This document shows positions 35,822-43,855 of a stretch of 47,034 bases of DNA, one piece after another. This DNA is from Planctomycetota bacterium (lineage in GTDB: Bacteria; Planctomycetota; J058; JAJDCP01): the NCBI GenBank assembly GCA_029260765.1, contig JAJDCP010000054.1, forward strand, positions 1-47,034. The letters are read 5' to 3'. The translations under genes were made by a program, and so were the position numbers. Positions within the stretch are counted from its first letter, which is position 1; every line of letters begins with the position of its first letter. The notes under the pieces are model-generated. The model did not search any database. It had not been told where the DNA came from and saw only the letters and a program-made list of their open reading frames with translations.

Positions 35822-36664
35822 ATGCGCCCATCGTTCTTGATGCTTCTGGGTCTGCTCGCGGCCGCTGCGTTTGGACAAGATCGGCCGCGACGTGTATTCG
35901 CCGACAACTGCATGAACTGCCACCTGCCTCCGGACCCGGCGTTCCCCACCGACTCGGCCTGGCTGGGCGAGATCAAGGGCACAGCCTGAAGCAGCACCCC
36001 TGCCAGGGCCCGTGAGGCCCTGATCGAATACTTGCAAGGCACACCCTTTGACCTGCCCGAGCGCCTTGAGGCGCTCGCGCCGAGTGTCGCCGGACAGGGT
36101 TTCCTGCTGCCCGACTTCGACAGCGGTTCAGTGTTTCTTCGCGACGCAGAAGGCAAGCTCCTGCGTCCGACCTGGAACACGACCGAGCTGTCTCGCGGCG
36201 AAGACCCGCGACGCGCCCTACCCCCCGGGCGATACACCGTGGTCGGCTACCGGATCGTGGCTCCGGATGCGGACGGCAACGACTGGTTTCTTGCCACGGC
36301 CACCCGAGACATAGCTCCCATCGAGATCCACCCCGGGCAGGAAACGCGCCTGGAGTTGGGATCGACCGTCGTCTTGAAGTTCGCCGCGGGCAAGAAGCCC
36401 AAGGGGCGTTGGGTGCGGCTGGGTGTTCTTGATGCGCACGGCGGCGGTGTCAGCCTCTACAAGAACGGCGCGAAGATCCGCTTCGGCTACGCTCTGTTCG
36501 CCGGCGATGGGACTGAGCTGCAAAGTGGGGCGATCGACTATGGCTGAGGCGGCGGAGGTATGGCTTGGTGCAAGCCTATCGACAGCAAGATCGCCCACGC
36601 CCGCCTGACCTTCGAGCGGCCGCCCTTCCCGATCGAGGGAGCGCTGGAAGCGGCCTTCGAGTGA
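35822..36664 (+). CDS. Candidate haem selenoprotein read through two in-frame TGA codons
   Basis: One frame runs for 280 codons from the ATG at 35822 (AAGGA 8 nt upstream) to the TGA at 36662-36664, broken only by TGA at 35987-35989 and 36545-36547. There are no frameshifts and no TAA or TAG. It begins with a signal peptide (LMLLGLLAAAAFG then QD), followed by CMNCH, a c-type haem site, and PPDPAFPTDSAWLGEIKGTA just before the first TGA. Protein-like sequence continues after it (STPARAREALIEYL, PPGRYTVVGYRIVAPD, GRWVRLGVLDAHGGG). After the second TGA it reads GGGGMAWCKPIDSKIAHARL and ends GALEAAFE. Both TGAs are followed by hairpins placed like bacterial SECIS elements. Alternatives are a pseudogene with two nonsense mutations or fragments started at TTG (36032) and ATG (36560), neither with a usable ribosome site. 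Confidence 0.6.
35987..36022 (+). promoter_or_regulatory. Candidate SECIS 1: TGA plus hairpin
   Basis: TGA at 35987-35989 is followed by a perfect 7-bp stem, CAGGGCC (36004-36010) with GGCCCTG (36016-36022), closing a 5-nt loop CGTGA. The loop begins 21 nt after the TGA and has G at its second position. From memory, bacterial SECIS elements need the loop about 16-37 nt after UGA and a G in its first two bases; both hold. Confidence 0.5.
36545..36576 (+). promoter_or_regulatory. Candidate SECIS 2: TGA plus hairpin
   Basis: TGA at 36545-36547 is followed by a perfect 6-bp stem, GGCTTG (36562-36567) with CAAGCC (36571-36576), closing the loop GTG. The loop begins 20 nt after the TGA and has G first. 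Spacing is almost the same as in the first candidate, 560 bp upstream. Confidence 0.47.
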
Positions 36665-36730
36665 GCCCGGCGCGCCGCTCATCTCTGCCATTCTCGCAAT
36701 CCACAGGACAACGCTAGAGTCTGCGCGGTC

Positions 36731-36754
36731 TGCCCAGGTTCAGGTGCCTGGGCA
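36731..36754. terminator. Hairpin between convergent genes
   Basis: TGCCCAGG (36731-36738) pairs perfectly with CCTGGGCA (36747-36754) around an 8-nt loop. It lies between the end of the TGA-containing haem gene (36664) and the end of the convergent cytochrome gene (36806), where a bidirectional terminator is expected. There is no T-tract, so it would be a non-canonical terminator. Confidence 0.5.
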
Positions 36755-36805
36755 CGACGGTCACGCGCGTGTCCCGAGGGCGATTCGCTATGTTTCGGAG
36801 CGGTC

Positions 36806-37687
36806 TCAGGGATCGGCTCGCGGGCCCCGCGTTTCAGCGGACCAGACAGCTCCCTCAGCGATCCAGCGCTCGATGCGTTCGATCGCGTCCGGATCCAGGG
36901 GACCGTCGGGCGGCATCGGATAGATGTCTCGTGCAAAGTCGTCGGTCTGAGCGCGCAGCATCCAGACTAGGCGGCTGGCAGAAGGCTCCCCGGGAACAAT
37001 CGCAGACTGCCCGGCCGCCTTAGAGATCGCTCCGCCGAGTAGCGCAGCCTCCCGCACGTCGAGGCGGAATCCACTCCTCTGTTTGGTCGGACCGTGGCAC
37101 TTCAGGCAGTTGTCAGCGAACAGGCTCGCTATGTCCCGATCAAAGTCGACCGCGGCTTCCGCCGGTTCATGCCCCGGCACCGCGGGCTCGAGAGCCGGAG
37201 TGGGATCCGCTGGGGTTTCCATACGCGCATGGGTCATGACAGCGAGGGAGTCGACCCAGTGGGCCGGATCCTGCCGCAGGTCCTCGATCTTTCCCATCCA
37301 GTACACGGGATCTTTATCGAAGTCTTTGATGCAGCCTCGGCAACATAGATAGATCTGCTGCCCTTGGTGCTCGATGATGACAGCAGTTCCGAACTCGAGG
37401 ATGGCGTCCCCAGAGACAGCGCAGGTGGTCGTGCCGAAACTCGCGGGAATCTCTACAACAGCCTGGCCGTGGGCGCTGCCATGGTTGTGCCCCCCCCCGC
37501 CGACAGGAACGGGAGCCGCCACACCGTCAGCAAGAACCGTCCGCGGCGGAGAGACACGCACACCATCGGCAGTGTCCGGCGAGCCGCCATGCATGAAGAC
37601 GCGCGGCGAAGGCTGGCTGCAGGCTGTCAGCAGCAGTAGCGGAAGCAGTTGAGACCAGCCAGGTCCGGTATGATTGCGTGGCATCAT
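36806..37687 (-). CDS. Lipoprotein fusing a YHS/TRASH-like metal module to a planctomycete-type cytochrome c
   Basis: 293 residues. A lipobox LLTAC follows a short signal. A flexible Gly/His stretch (GGGGHNHGSAHG) precedes one metal module (TTCAVSGDAILEFGTAVII, then YLCCRGCIKDFDKDP), clearly related to the four-module protein at 35007. The C-terminal half is a PSCyt1-type cytochrome: FADNCLKCHGPTKQRSGFRL, then DVREAALLGG, IVPGEPSASRLVWML and DIYPMPPDGPLDPDAIERIE. A single haem c is expected at CLKCH. The fusion suggests metal binding or sensing coupled to electron transfer in the periplasm. GGAG is 5 nt upstream of the ATG, which overlaps the stop of the previous gene. Confidence 0.87.
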   Translation of the reverse strand: MMPRNHTGPGWSQLLPLLLLTACSQPSPRVFMHGGSPDTADGVRVSPPRTVLADGVAAPVPVGGGGHNHGSAHGQAVVEIPASFGTTTCAVSGDAILEFGTAVIIEHQGQQIYLCCRGCIKDFDKDPVYWMGKIEDLRQDPAHWVDSLAVMTHARMETPADPTPALEPAVPGHEPAEAAVDFDRDIASLFADNCLKCHGPTKQRSGFRLDVREAALLGGAISKAAGQSAIVPGEPSASRLVWMLRAQTDDFARDIYPMPPDGPLDPDAIERIERWIAEGAVWSAETRGPRADP

Positions 37688-38622
37688 TCACTCTCCAATA
37701 TGAGCCCGTCGGGCCAGGGGGCGCCCGCCGCGATCCAGGCCCGCAAGGCCTGGAGCTGTTCTGTTGTCAAGCGTTGGTCTGCAGCAGGGGGCATGGGATA
37801 GATGTCCCTGTCGAAGTCATCGTCCTGGGCACGGACCATCCACATCAGACGGCTGGCGTCACTGTCTCCAGGGACGATGGCCCGCTCGCCCCGGCTGCTC
37901 GAGATCTCCCCGCCAGCAAAGGCCTGCTGACGTCCGTCCAGCCGATAGCCGCTCTTCTGTCTGGTAGGGCCATGGCACGACAGGCAGGCGCCGACCAGTA
38001 GAGGCTGGATCGTCTGTTCGAAGTCGACGGCTACTGCGCCCGAGTCGTCGTCCGCCCGGTCCGGGTCTTTGGGGTTTGCGCCAACGTCTTGTGCAGCCTC
38101 GTTGCCGGCGAACACGTTGCCGAGCGCATCGGTCAGTAGATCGCCATGGGTGAGGGTTCCTCCCCAGTGCCCGACAGCTCCTGCCAACAGGGCCGCTGCG
38201 AAGACGCCAGCCTTCCACCCGCGGGAAGAGGTACCACGCCGCCTCGAGACCCATGCCCAGGCTGCCAGGGCGCCGATCAACAGGCAGAGGCTCGTGCCTC
38301 CCCAGCGGTGAAGAAAAAGTACGCTCCGGCTCCCTGTGCCCAGCGAGAAAGCCCCGGCGTATCCCAGTTGGGGCGCGAGCAGCCAGCCCATCACAACCGC
38401 TGCGGCGGCCCCGAGGGCGGCGACGACCAGGCAGAAAAAGGCGATGTCGTCGAAGGCACGCTTGAACTTCCACCCGAGGGTGAGCGCGAGAGCGGCCATC
38501 GTGATCGCTGCGACCGGGAAGTGCACGATGGCGGGATGCAGGGCTCCAACAAGGTTCCCCAGGCGCTCCAGAAATGTGGCTCCATCCTGAGCTGCGATCT
38601 GTGCGAAATGAACGATAATCAT
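37684..38622 (-). CDS. DUF2231-like membrane domain fused to planctomycete-type cytochrome c
   Basis: 312 residues. The N-terminal 165 residues have four or five membrane helices, beginning with the motif LHPAIVHFPVAAITMA typical of DUF2231-like proteins, and end at a WGGTLTHGD loop. A soluble PSCyt1 cytochrome domain follows: LLVGACLSCHGPTRQKSGYR, then LDGRQQAFAGGE, RAIVPGDSDASRLMWMVRAQ and DIYPMPPAADQRL. It probably passes electrons between the membrane and periplasm. It is the first gene of a two-gene operon, with a TGATG overlap to the metal-module cytochrome. A hairpin lies in its leader. Confidence 0.85.
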   Translation of the reverse strand: MIIVHFAQIAAQDGATFLERLGNLVGALHPAIVHFPVAAITMAALALTLGWKFKRAFDDIAFFCLVVAALGAAAAVVMGWLLAPQLGYAGAFSLGTGSRSVLFLHRWGGTSLCLLIGALAAWAWVSRRRGTSSRGWKAGVFAAALLAGAVGHWGGTLTHGDLLTDALGNVFAGNEAAQDVGANPKDPDRADDDSGAVAVDFEQTIQPLLVGACLSCHGPTRQKSGYRLDGRQQAFAGGEISSSRGERAIVPGDSDASRLMWMVRAQDDDFDRDIYPMPPAADQRLTTEQLQALRAWIAAGAPWPDGLILESE

Positions 38623-38633
38623 GGCTTGACTCG

Positions 38634-38657
38634 CGTAGCGTCGTAGAGACGCCTACG
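38634..38657 (-). promoter_or_regulatory. Hairpin in the 5' leader of the membrane cytochrome gene
   Basis: CGTAGCGTC (38634-38642) pairs with GACGCCTACG (38648-38657) with one bulged base and a 5-nt loop. It lies 12-35 bp upstream of the ATG at 38622. A possible leader structure; no family was recognised. Confidence 0.3.
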
Positions 38658-38725
38658 GCAACCACAGTGCCAAGATTCTACCCCGGAACCATCCGAGGCC
38701 TCAGCCCTGGTCTGCACTGGGTCCG

Positions 38726-38758
38726 CCAGAAACTGGTGCATCGGTCGCCAGTTTCTGG
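38726..38758. promoter_or_regulatory. Paired palindrome, copy c (upstream of second metal operon)
   Basis: CCAGAAACTGG (38726-38736) and CCAGTTTCTGG (38748-38758), which are reverse complements of each other, start 22 bp apart. The pair ends 115 bp before the ATG at 38873. The outer bases also pair, giving 6-bp stems with wobble-compatible changes. Confidence 0.55.
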
Positions 38759-38872
38759 TGAGCTGGCTTCACGAGGGTCAAGCCAGGCCGCCAGCCAGTG
38801 CCTCGCACACACGGCATTCGATTTGCCACACGCTGTGCACACAAAGACAGGATGGCTACGGCTGGAGGTATC

Positions 38873-39220
38873 ATGCGCGCACTCTCGATTTCTCTTTTCA
38901 TCTCACTACTTGCTCTGGCCGGATGCCAGACGAGTACACATGACGACATGCACCACGACGAAGGGCACCACGACGTAGGGCATCACGAAGACGGGCACAG
39001 TGATGCAGATACCGGTGTCGTTCCTGACAAGCCGGACGAACACGCGGGCGACGAACCCCGGGGCCACGCCCACCCTGAGGGGACGCCGGAGGATCATGGC
39101 CACGATGATGGCGTCGCCCTGCTCTACCGCTGTGAGGAACATCGGGATGTCATCAAGGCCCAGCCTGGTCGCTGTCCGCATTGCCAGAAGCACCTGAAGC
39201 CGGAGCGCGCCGAGGAATGA
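38873..39220 (+). CDS. His/Asp-rich lipoprotein with C-terminal heavy-metal-binding motif
   Basis: 115 residues. A lipoprotein signal with lipobox LALAGC is followed by about 60 residues dominated by His, Asp and Glu (DDMHHDEGHHDVGHHEDGHSD), a likely low-affinity metal buffer. The end is a variant of the heavy-metal-binding motif: YRCEEHRDVIKAQPGRCPHC, then QKHLKP. GGAGGT lies 3 nt before the ATG at 38873. The next ATG overlaps its TGA, so it starts a three-gene operon with an outer-membrane duct and a multicopper oxidase. Confidence 0.85.
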   Translation: MRALSISLFISLLALAGCQTSTHDDMHHDEGHHDVGHHEDGHSDADTGVVPDKPDEHAGDEPRGHAHPEGTPEDHGHDDGVALLYRCEEHRDVIKAQPGRCPHCQKHLKPERAEE

Positions 39221-40557
39221 GCCCTCGCGCTCGCCTCGCGGGCCTCGTGTGGGTCCTGGCCAGCACGATGGCTGGCTGCGTCGTGCCCACCAAAGGCGGT
39301 TTTCCAGAGGTCGCAGACATCGTCGCAAAACGCTTCGGCCCAACGATCCACTGGTACCAGGGCGGTTCGGCAGACACACAGGCTTTGGGCACGGTTGGGC
39401 GCATTCTGGCAGAAGACCTGACCCTGGAATCGGCCATCCAGCTCGCCTTGCTCAACAACCGTTCGTTGCAGGCTCGCTTTGAAGACCTGGGAATCGGCCA
39501 GGCAGATCTGGTCCAGGCCGGCCTGCTGAAAAACCCCAGCATCGGCGGGCTGGTCCGATTTCCCGGCAACGTTGAGCTCGGCTGGGTGCAAGATCTGGTC
39601 GATCTTCTGATGCTCCCTGCCAGAAAACGCCTCGCTGCGCTGGAGTTCGAAGAGACCAAGCTGCGCGTAACTCACGAGGTCCTGGACCTGATCGCCGATG
39701 TAAAGGTGGGGTTCTTCACGCTGCAGGGGCAGCTTCTGCAAACAGAGATCCTCGAAACCACAGCCCAGGCCGGACGCGTGGCGCTCGCTTTCGCTGAGAG
39801 TCAATTCGCCGCAGGCACCATCAACGAGCTCGACCTCTTGATGCGGCAGGCGAGTTACGAAGAGGCCAAGCTGCAACTGTTTCACAGCCAGAGCGCGGTG
39901 TTGCAGATGCGGGAGCAGCTGACCCGAGCGCTCGGCGTTTGGGGCGAGGATGCTGCCTGGACCCTGGCGGGTAGGCTGCCTGCCGTGCCAGAGACCTCTA
40001 CACGAATCATGGGGCTCGAATCCTTGGCGCTGTCCACGCGCCTGGATCTGGCCGCGGCCCGCTTGGAAAGCCAGACCATTGCCGAGGCTCTGGACATCAA
40101 GCAGCTGTGGCGCTGGATTCCCCTCGCAGAAGCAGGCGTCAGCGCCGAGCGGGAGTCAGAAGGCACCTGGCTGACAGGCCCCAGCCTGAGCCTTGAGTTG
40201 CCGCTATTCGACCAGGGACAGGCAGAGGTAGCGAGTCTCGTGTCTTCACTGCGTCGCAGCCAGAGGCAGGAAGAGGCTCTCGCAGTCCACATCAGGTCAG
40301 AGGTGCACGAGCAACGAAACCTGCTGGTTGCGCACCGCAAACAGGCCGAGCACTACCTGCAAACCGTGATCCCCTTGCACGAGCAGATCGTGCTCAAGAC
40401 GCAGGAACACTACAACTTCATGCTCGTCGGCCTGTATCAGCTATTGGAAGCCAAGTCTGCGGAGCTGTCTGCGTACATGCACTACATCGAGGCTCTTCGT
40501 GGCTATTGGGTCAGCCGTGCGGAGTTGGCGAGAGCTGTGGGCGGGCCCCTGCCCTGA
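39217..40557 (+). CDS. TolC-like outer-membrane efflux lipoprotein (second copy)
   Basis: 446 residues from the ATG of an ATGA overlap. Lipobox STMAGC. Two outer-membrane efflux halves are visible: LTLESAIQLALLNNRSLQAR with ADLVQAGLLKNPSI, and LALSTRLDLAAARLESQTIAE with PSLSLELPLFDQGQAEVA. It differs enough from the copy at 25170 to be an old paralogue. No RND pump is encoded next to it, so it may serve the Cus-type pump upstream or a pump elsewhere. It precedes the multicopper oxidase by 19 bp. Confidence 0.87.
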   Translation: MSPRARLAGLVWVLASTMAGCVVPTKGGFPEVADIVAKRFGPTIHWYQGGSADTQALGTVGRILAEDLTLESAIQLALLNNRSLQARFEDLGIGQADLVQAGLLKNPSIGGLVRFPGNVELGWVQDLVDLLMLPARKRLAALEFEETKLRVTHEVLDLIADVKVGFFTLQGQLLQTEILETTAQAGRVALAFAESQFAAGTINELDLLMRQASYEEAKLQLFHSQSAVLQMREQLTRALGVWGEDAAWTLAGRLPAVPETSTRIMGLESLALSTRLDLAAARLESQTIAEALDIKQLWRWIPLAEAGVSAERESEGTWLTGPSLSLELPLFDQGQAEVASLVSSLRRSQRQEEALAVHIRSEVHEQRNLLVAHRKQAEHYLQTVIPLHEQIVLKTQEHYNFMLVGLYQLLEAKSAELSAYMHYIEALRGYWVSRAELARAVGGPLP

Positions 40558-40576
40558 TCGCAGCGGAGGAGTCGAG

Positions 40577-41896
40577 ATGAAAGCGATGACAAGGCGCCTG
40601 ATCGCGGGCGTCGTATTGGTAGCCGCGGGCGTCCTCATCCACTTCTCGGCCTTCGCCGACGATGCCGAGCCATTCACACCCGTTGTCACCCCGAATGGGG
40701 CGACGTTGGAGTGGACGTTGGCTGAGGACGGGTACAAGGTCTTCGATCTGACGGTCGAAGTGATCGAATGGGAGATTGCTCCAGGAATGGTCATCCACGC
40801 CTGGGGCTACAATGGCAGGACTCCGGGACCGACCATCGAGGTGGTCCAGGGCGACCGGGTCCGCATCTATGTCACCAACCTGCTTCCCGAGCAGACGGCC
40901 GTCCACTGGCACGGGCTGCTGCTGCCGGCGGGTATGGATGGGGTCTCGGGGCTGACCCAGCGCGGCATTCCTCCGGGCGATACATTTATGTACGAGTTCA
41001 CCGTGAACCAGCCGCCAGGGACGCAGATGTACCACTCCCATGGCGATGAGATGGTGCAGATCGGCCTCGGGACGATGGGCTTCTTCATCATCCACCCACG
41101 CGATCCTGAGTTCCGTCGGGTCGACCGTGACTTCGCGATCTTCCTCAGCGAATGGTCGGTGGAGCCCGGGTCCTCTATGCCGGATCCGAGCGTGATGACC
41201 GACTTCAACATCTTCACTTTCAACGGCCGGGCCTTCCCGGGCACTGAGCCGCTGGTCGTCAAGACCGGCGAACGCGTGCGCATCCGGATCGGCAATGTCG
41301 CTCAGGACGCGCATCCGATCCATCTGCACGGCTACCAGTTCCGGGTCACAGGCACCGACGGTGGACCGATCCCTGAATCCGCGCAATGGCCCGAGACCAC
41401 GGTGCTCGTAGCCCCGGGCCAGACACGTGACTTTGAGTTCGTCGCCAATGTTCCGGGCGATTGGGCTATGCACTGCCACAAGCGGCATCATCCGATGAAC
41501 GCTATGGGCCATGCGATTCCCAATACGCTGGGCGTTGACCAGTCGCCATTGACGGGCCAGATCAGAGCACTGTTGCCGGGTTACATGCCGATGGGCGAAA
41601 AGGGCATGCACGAAATGACTGAGATGAACATGCCGGGTCCGCCCAACACCCTCCCGATGATGGGCGGCGAAGGCCCCTTCGGGTCCGTCGGGATGGGAGG
41701 TATGTTTACAGTCCTCAAAGTACGCGATGATCTGGTGAGCTACGAAGATCCAGGTTGGTACGACCACCCGCCCAACGAGCTGGCCGAGTCGATCCATACC
41801 CGATTTGCGTGCCCTGTGCATCCGCGCCTGATCCGCATGGTACCGGGCCGCTGCCCCAGAGCTGACTGTGGAAAGCACTTGATGCAGATGGAGTGA
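40577..41896 (+). CDS. Multicopper oxidase with C-terminal heavy-metal-binding motif
   Basis: 439 residues with a signal peptide (GVVLVAAGVLIHFSAFA then DD). All four copper-binding regions are present: HWHG near residue 112, HSHG near 154, HPIHLHG near 247, and HCHKRHHPMNAMGH near 299, which includes the type 1 Cys. After the cupredoxin domains a Met-rich stretch (MPMGEKGMHEMTEMNMPGP) resembles those of CopA and CueO, and the protein ends with FACPVHPRLIRMVPGRCPRA, then DCGKHLMQME. It likely oxidises cuprous ion in the periplasm. GGAGGA lies 6 nt upstream of the ATG. It closes the operon that begins at 38873. Confidence 0.92.
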   Translation: MKAMTRRLIAGVVLVAAGVLIHFSAFADDAEPFTPVVTPNGATLEWTLAEDGYKVFDLTVEVIEWEIAPGMVIHAWGYNGRTPGPTIEVVQGDRVRIYVTNLLPEQTAVHWHGLLLPAGMDGVSGLTQRGIPPGDTFMYEFTVNQPPGTQMYHSHGDEMVQIGLGTMGFFIIHPRDPEFRRVDRDFAIFLSEWSVEPGSSMPDPSVMTDFNIFTFNGRAFPGTEPLVVKTGERVRIRIGNVAQDAHPIHLHGYQFRVTGTDGGPIPESAQWPETTVLVAPGQTRDFEFVANVPGDWAMHCHKRHHPMNAMGHAIPNTLGVDQSPLTGQIRALLPGYMPMGEKGMHEMTEMNMPGPPNTLPMMGGEGPFGSVGMGGMFTVLKVRDDLVSYEDPGWYDHPPNELAESIHTRFACPVHPRLIRMVPGRCPRADCGKHLMQME

Positions 41897-41924
41897 GTCT
41901 TGCAGACGCAAGGGAAAGGCAGAG

Positions 41925-43520
41925 CTACGGGTGCCTGAGCTTGTGCCTTCGGGTCACGCCCCCTCCATGACGTTTCCACCATGTTCGTGCCCGATGTTGG
42001 GGCCATGGATAGGCTTGCTGCAGCTGGTCCAACCCGCGAGCGAGCTGTTCCGCTGACGAGGGCCGTGCTACGGGCGCCTTTTCCAGGCAGCTCAAGATCA
42101 GCTCTTCGAATTCCGCAGGAATGCTGTAGGGAGAGACCGCGGACGGCGGTGTTGGCCGCTTGTGGACATGATCGACCATCATGTGGAACGCGGTCTTGTG
42201 CTCAAAGACCAGGTGCCCTGTGAGCAACCAATAGGCGACACAACCAAGGGCATAGATGTCTGCTCGGTTGTCCACAGACGGCAAACCCTCAACCTGCTCA
42301 GGCGCCATGAAGGCTGGCGTGCCCACGCTCTCTCCGACCCCTGTCAAGCGCGTATCCGTACCTTCGTGCTGCACATGACGCACCAGTCCGAAGTCCATCA
42401 CCTTGACGAAGTCGTATTGGTCGCCGATGCGGCAGACGTACAGATTTGCAGGCTTGATGTCGCGATGCACCAGCCCGGCCTTGTGGGCTTCGGCAAGGGA
42501 GCGGCAGACTTGTCGCAGAAGAAAGATCGCGCGCGCCACCGGAACAGGGCCGTGACGTCCAACGAGATGGTCCATGTCGAGCCCGTGTAGCAGCTCCATC
42601 GCGTAGTAGACGATGCCATCGTCGCTGATGCCGAAGTCGTAGAGGTCGATGGTGTGCGGCGATTGGAGAGAGGCGGTGATGCGTGCCTCTCTCTCGAAGC
42701 GGGTAAGAAACTCCTGATGCCCGGCCGGCGAGCTGAGTAGATCTGCTTGGATGAGCTTGATCGCTGCCGGTCGCGCCAACATGCGATGCTTTGCCTCCCA
42801 GACCTCCCCCATCCCCCCCTCTCCGAGCTTGCGCACGAGCTGGTAGCTGCCGAGCTCCATGATCCTGCGGTGCGCTGCGGCGACTTCGGTCTTCATGCTG
42901 TGCACGAGCACTCCCGAGCCGACGGCCAGGCCCGCGCAGAGGTAGTTGGGCGCAAACGTGGTGAGCCACATTCCCAGACGCGGGGCACTCTGCTCTTCGA
43001 CTAGCAGCCAACACGTGAAGATCAAGGGCGCCAGCGTCGCCGACGCCAGGGCGATCAAGACACAACGACGGGGTTGGACGGGGACGAGGATGGGAAAGAC
43101 GATGATCCAGGGCGCGAGCCAGGTCAGGCGGTCCATCCGTGCCTGCAGCATCATGTTGCAGTAGTACCCGGGCAGGCAGATCACAAACGCACCGAGGATT
43201 TGATAGACCAAGCCGATGGAGAGCAGCTTCTCCGAAGGCATGCCGCTTCGAGAGAGCGCGAAGAGTCCTATCGACAGTGCCATCAGCAGGAAGTGCATCA
43301 CACGCATCAGAAAGAGGCGCTGCGGAGGGTTGTGCCAGCCGAGGCTCTCAGGCGCGAACAGAGAGAGCAGGAATGCCAGCCCCGTCAAGACGGCGAAGAC
43401 TGCGGCCACCACGCCCAGCCGGCGCGCAGTGTCCTGGGGTGACAGCAGAAGGGTCGCGCCGGGGGACCGCCCGCCGGTTCCTTGTTTTCTGATCCTCTTT
43501 GCGACTTGTGGTCCGGACAT
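41925..43520 (-). CDS. Membrane-anchored Ser/Thr protein kinase (membrane domain N-terminal)
   Basis: 531 residues. Six or so hydrophobic helices occupy residues about 30-210; the kinase domain follows at about 225-500. Kinase motifs are complete: KLGEGGMGEVWEAKH (P-loop), AIKLI (Lys), GLVHRDIKPANLYV (catalytic loop), VMDFGLV and GTPAFMAPEQVEG (activation segment). Most bacterial receptor kinases have the kinase first and the membrane helix after it, so this order is reversed. It lies downstream of and convergent to the copper oxidase operon. ATG at 43520 is chosen; AAGGAG is 12 nt upstream, and a TTG at 43574 would add 18 residues. Confidence 0.88.
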   Translation of the reverse strand: MSGPQVAKRIRKQGTGGRSPGATLLLSPQDTARRLGVVAAVFAVLTGLAFLLSLFAPESLGWHNPPQRLFLMRVMHFLLMALSIGLFALSRSGMPSEKLLSIGLVYQILGAFVICLPGYYCNMMLQARMDRLTWLAPWIIVFPILVPVQPRRCVLIALASATLAPLIFTCWLLVEEQSAPRLGMWLTTFAPNYLCAGLAVGSGVLVHSMKTEVAAAHRRIMELGSYQLVRKLGEGGMGEVWEAKHRMLARPAAIKLIQADLLSSPAGHQEFLTRFEREARITASLQSPHTIDLYDFGISDDGIVYYAMELLHGLDMDHLVGRHGPVPVARAIFLLRQVCRSLAEAHKAGLVHRDIKPANLYVCRIGDQYDFVKVMDFGLVRHVQHEGTDTRLTGVGESVGTPAFMAPEQVEGLPSVDNRADIYALGCVAYWLLTGHLVFEHKTAFHMMVDHVHKRPTPPSAVSPYSIPAEFEELILSCLEKAPVARPSSAEQLARGLDQLQQAYPWPQHRARTWWKRHGGGVTRRHKLRHP

Positions 43521-43649
43521 GCGTGGTGACAGCTCCTTGGGGTACACCAGGCACGCATGGAAAATCCGTACCAAACTTGTCGGAAATCGCTGATCCCTAT
43601 GGAGGGGTGGGCCCCGGGCAGCTCAGAGACAAGCCAGCGGCCCCAGCCG

Positions 43650-43682
43650 CCAGAATCTGACTGCAGTGCCGCCAGAATCTGG
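43650..43682. promoter_or_regulatory. Paired palindrome, copy d (upstream of kinase)
   Basis: CCAGAATCTGA (43650-43660) and CCAGAATCTGG (43672-43682), 22 bp apart, same orientation, each preceded by CG. The pair lies 130 bp upstream of the kinase ATG at 43520 on the minus strand. The interval 43521-43855 has no other gene. Confidence 0.55.
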
Positions 43683-43855
43683 CGCGTCCCGCGAGCTCAA
43701 CGCGTTGGGCCGCGGATGGGCGGAGCCGAGAGTCGGCACGGCGATTGCCAGACTTCTGACAGACGACGCAGGTGGCCCGGATGGCCGTCGAGGAAGGGGC
43801 CCGCCGCCGTAGTGCTCTGTGAAGCCCCCGCGAAGCGCGGTACTCCGACAGGCTC

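Noticed and set aside
35822..36664. Genome-wide reassignment of TGA as a sense codon
   Set aside because: TGA ends many genes here exactly at ATGA overlaps (26525, 28441, 32505, 39220), so it is a normal stop.
40511..41911. Minus-strand open frame of 466 codons opposite the multicopper oxidase
   Set aside because: It mirrors the oxidase codons; the plus strand has all copper motifs and a good ribosome site.
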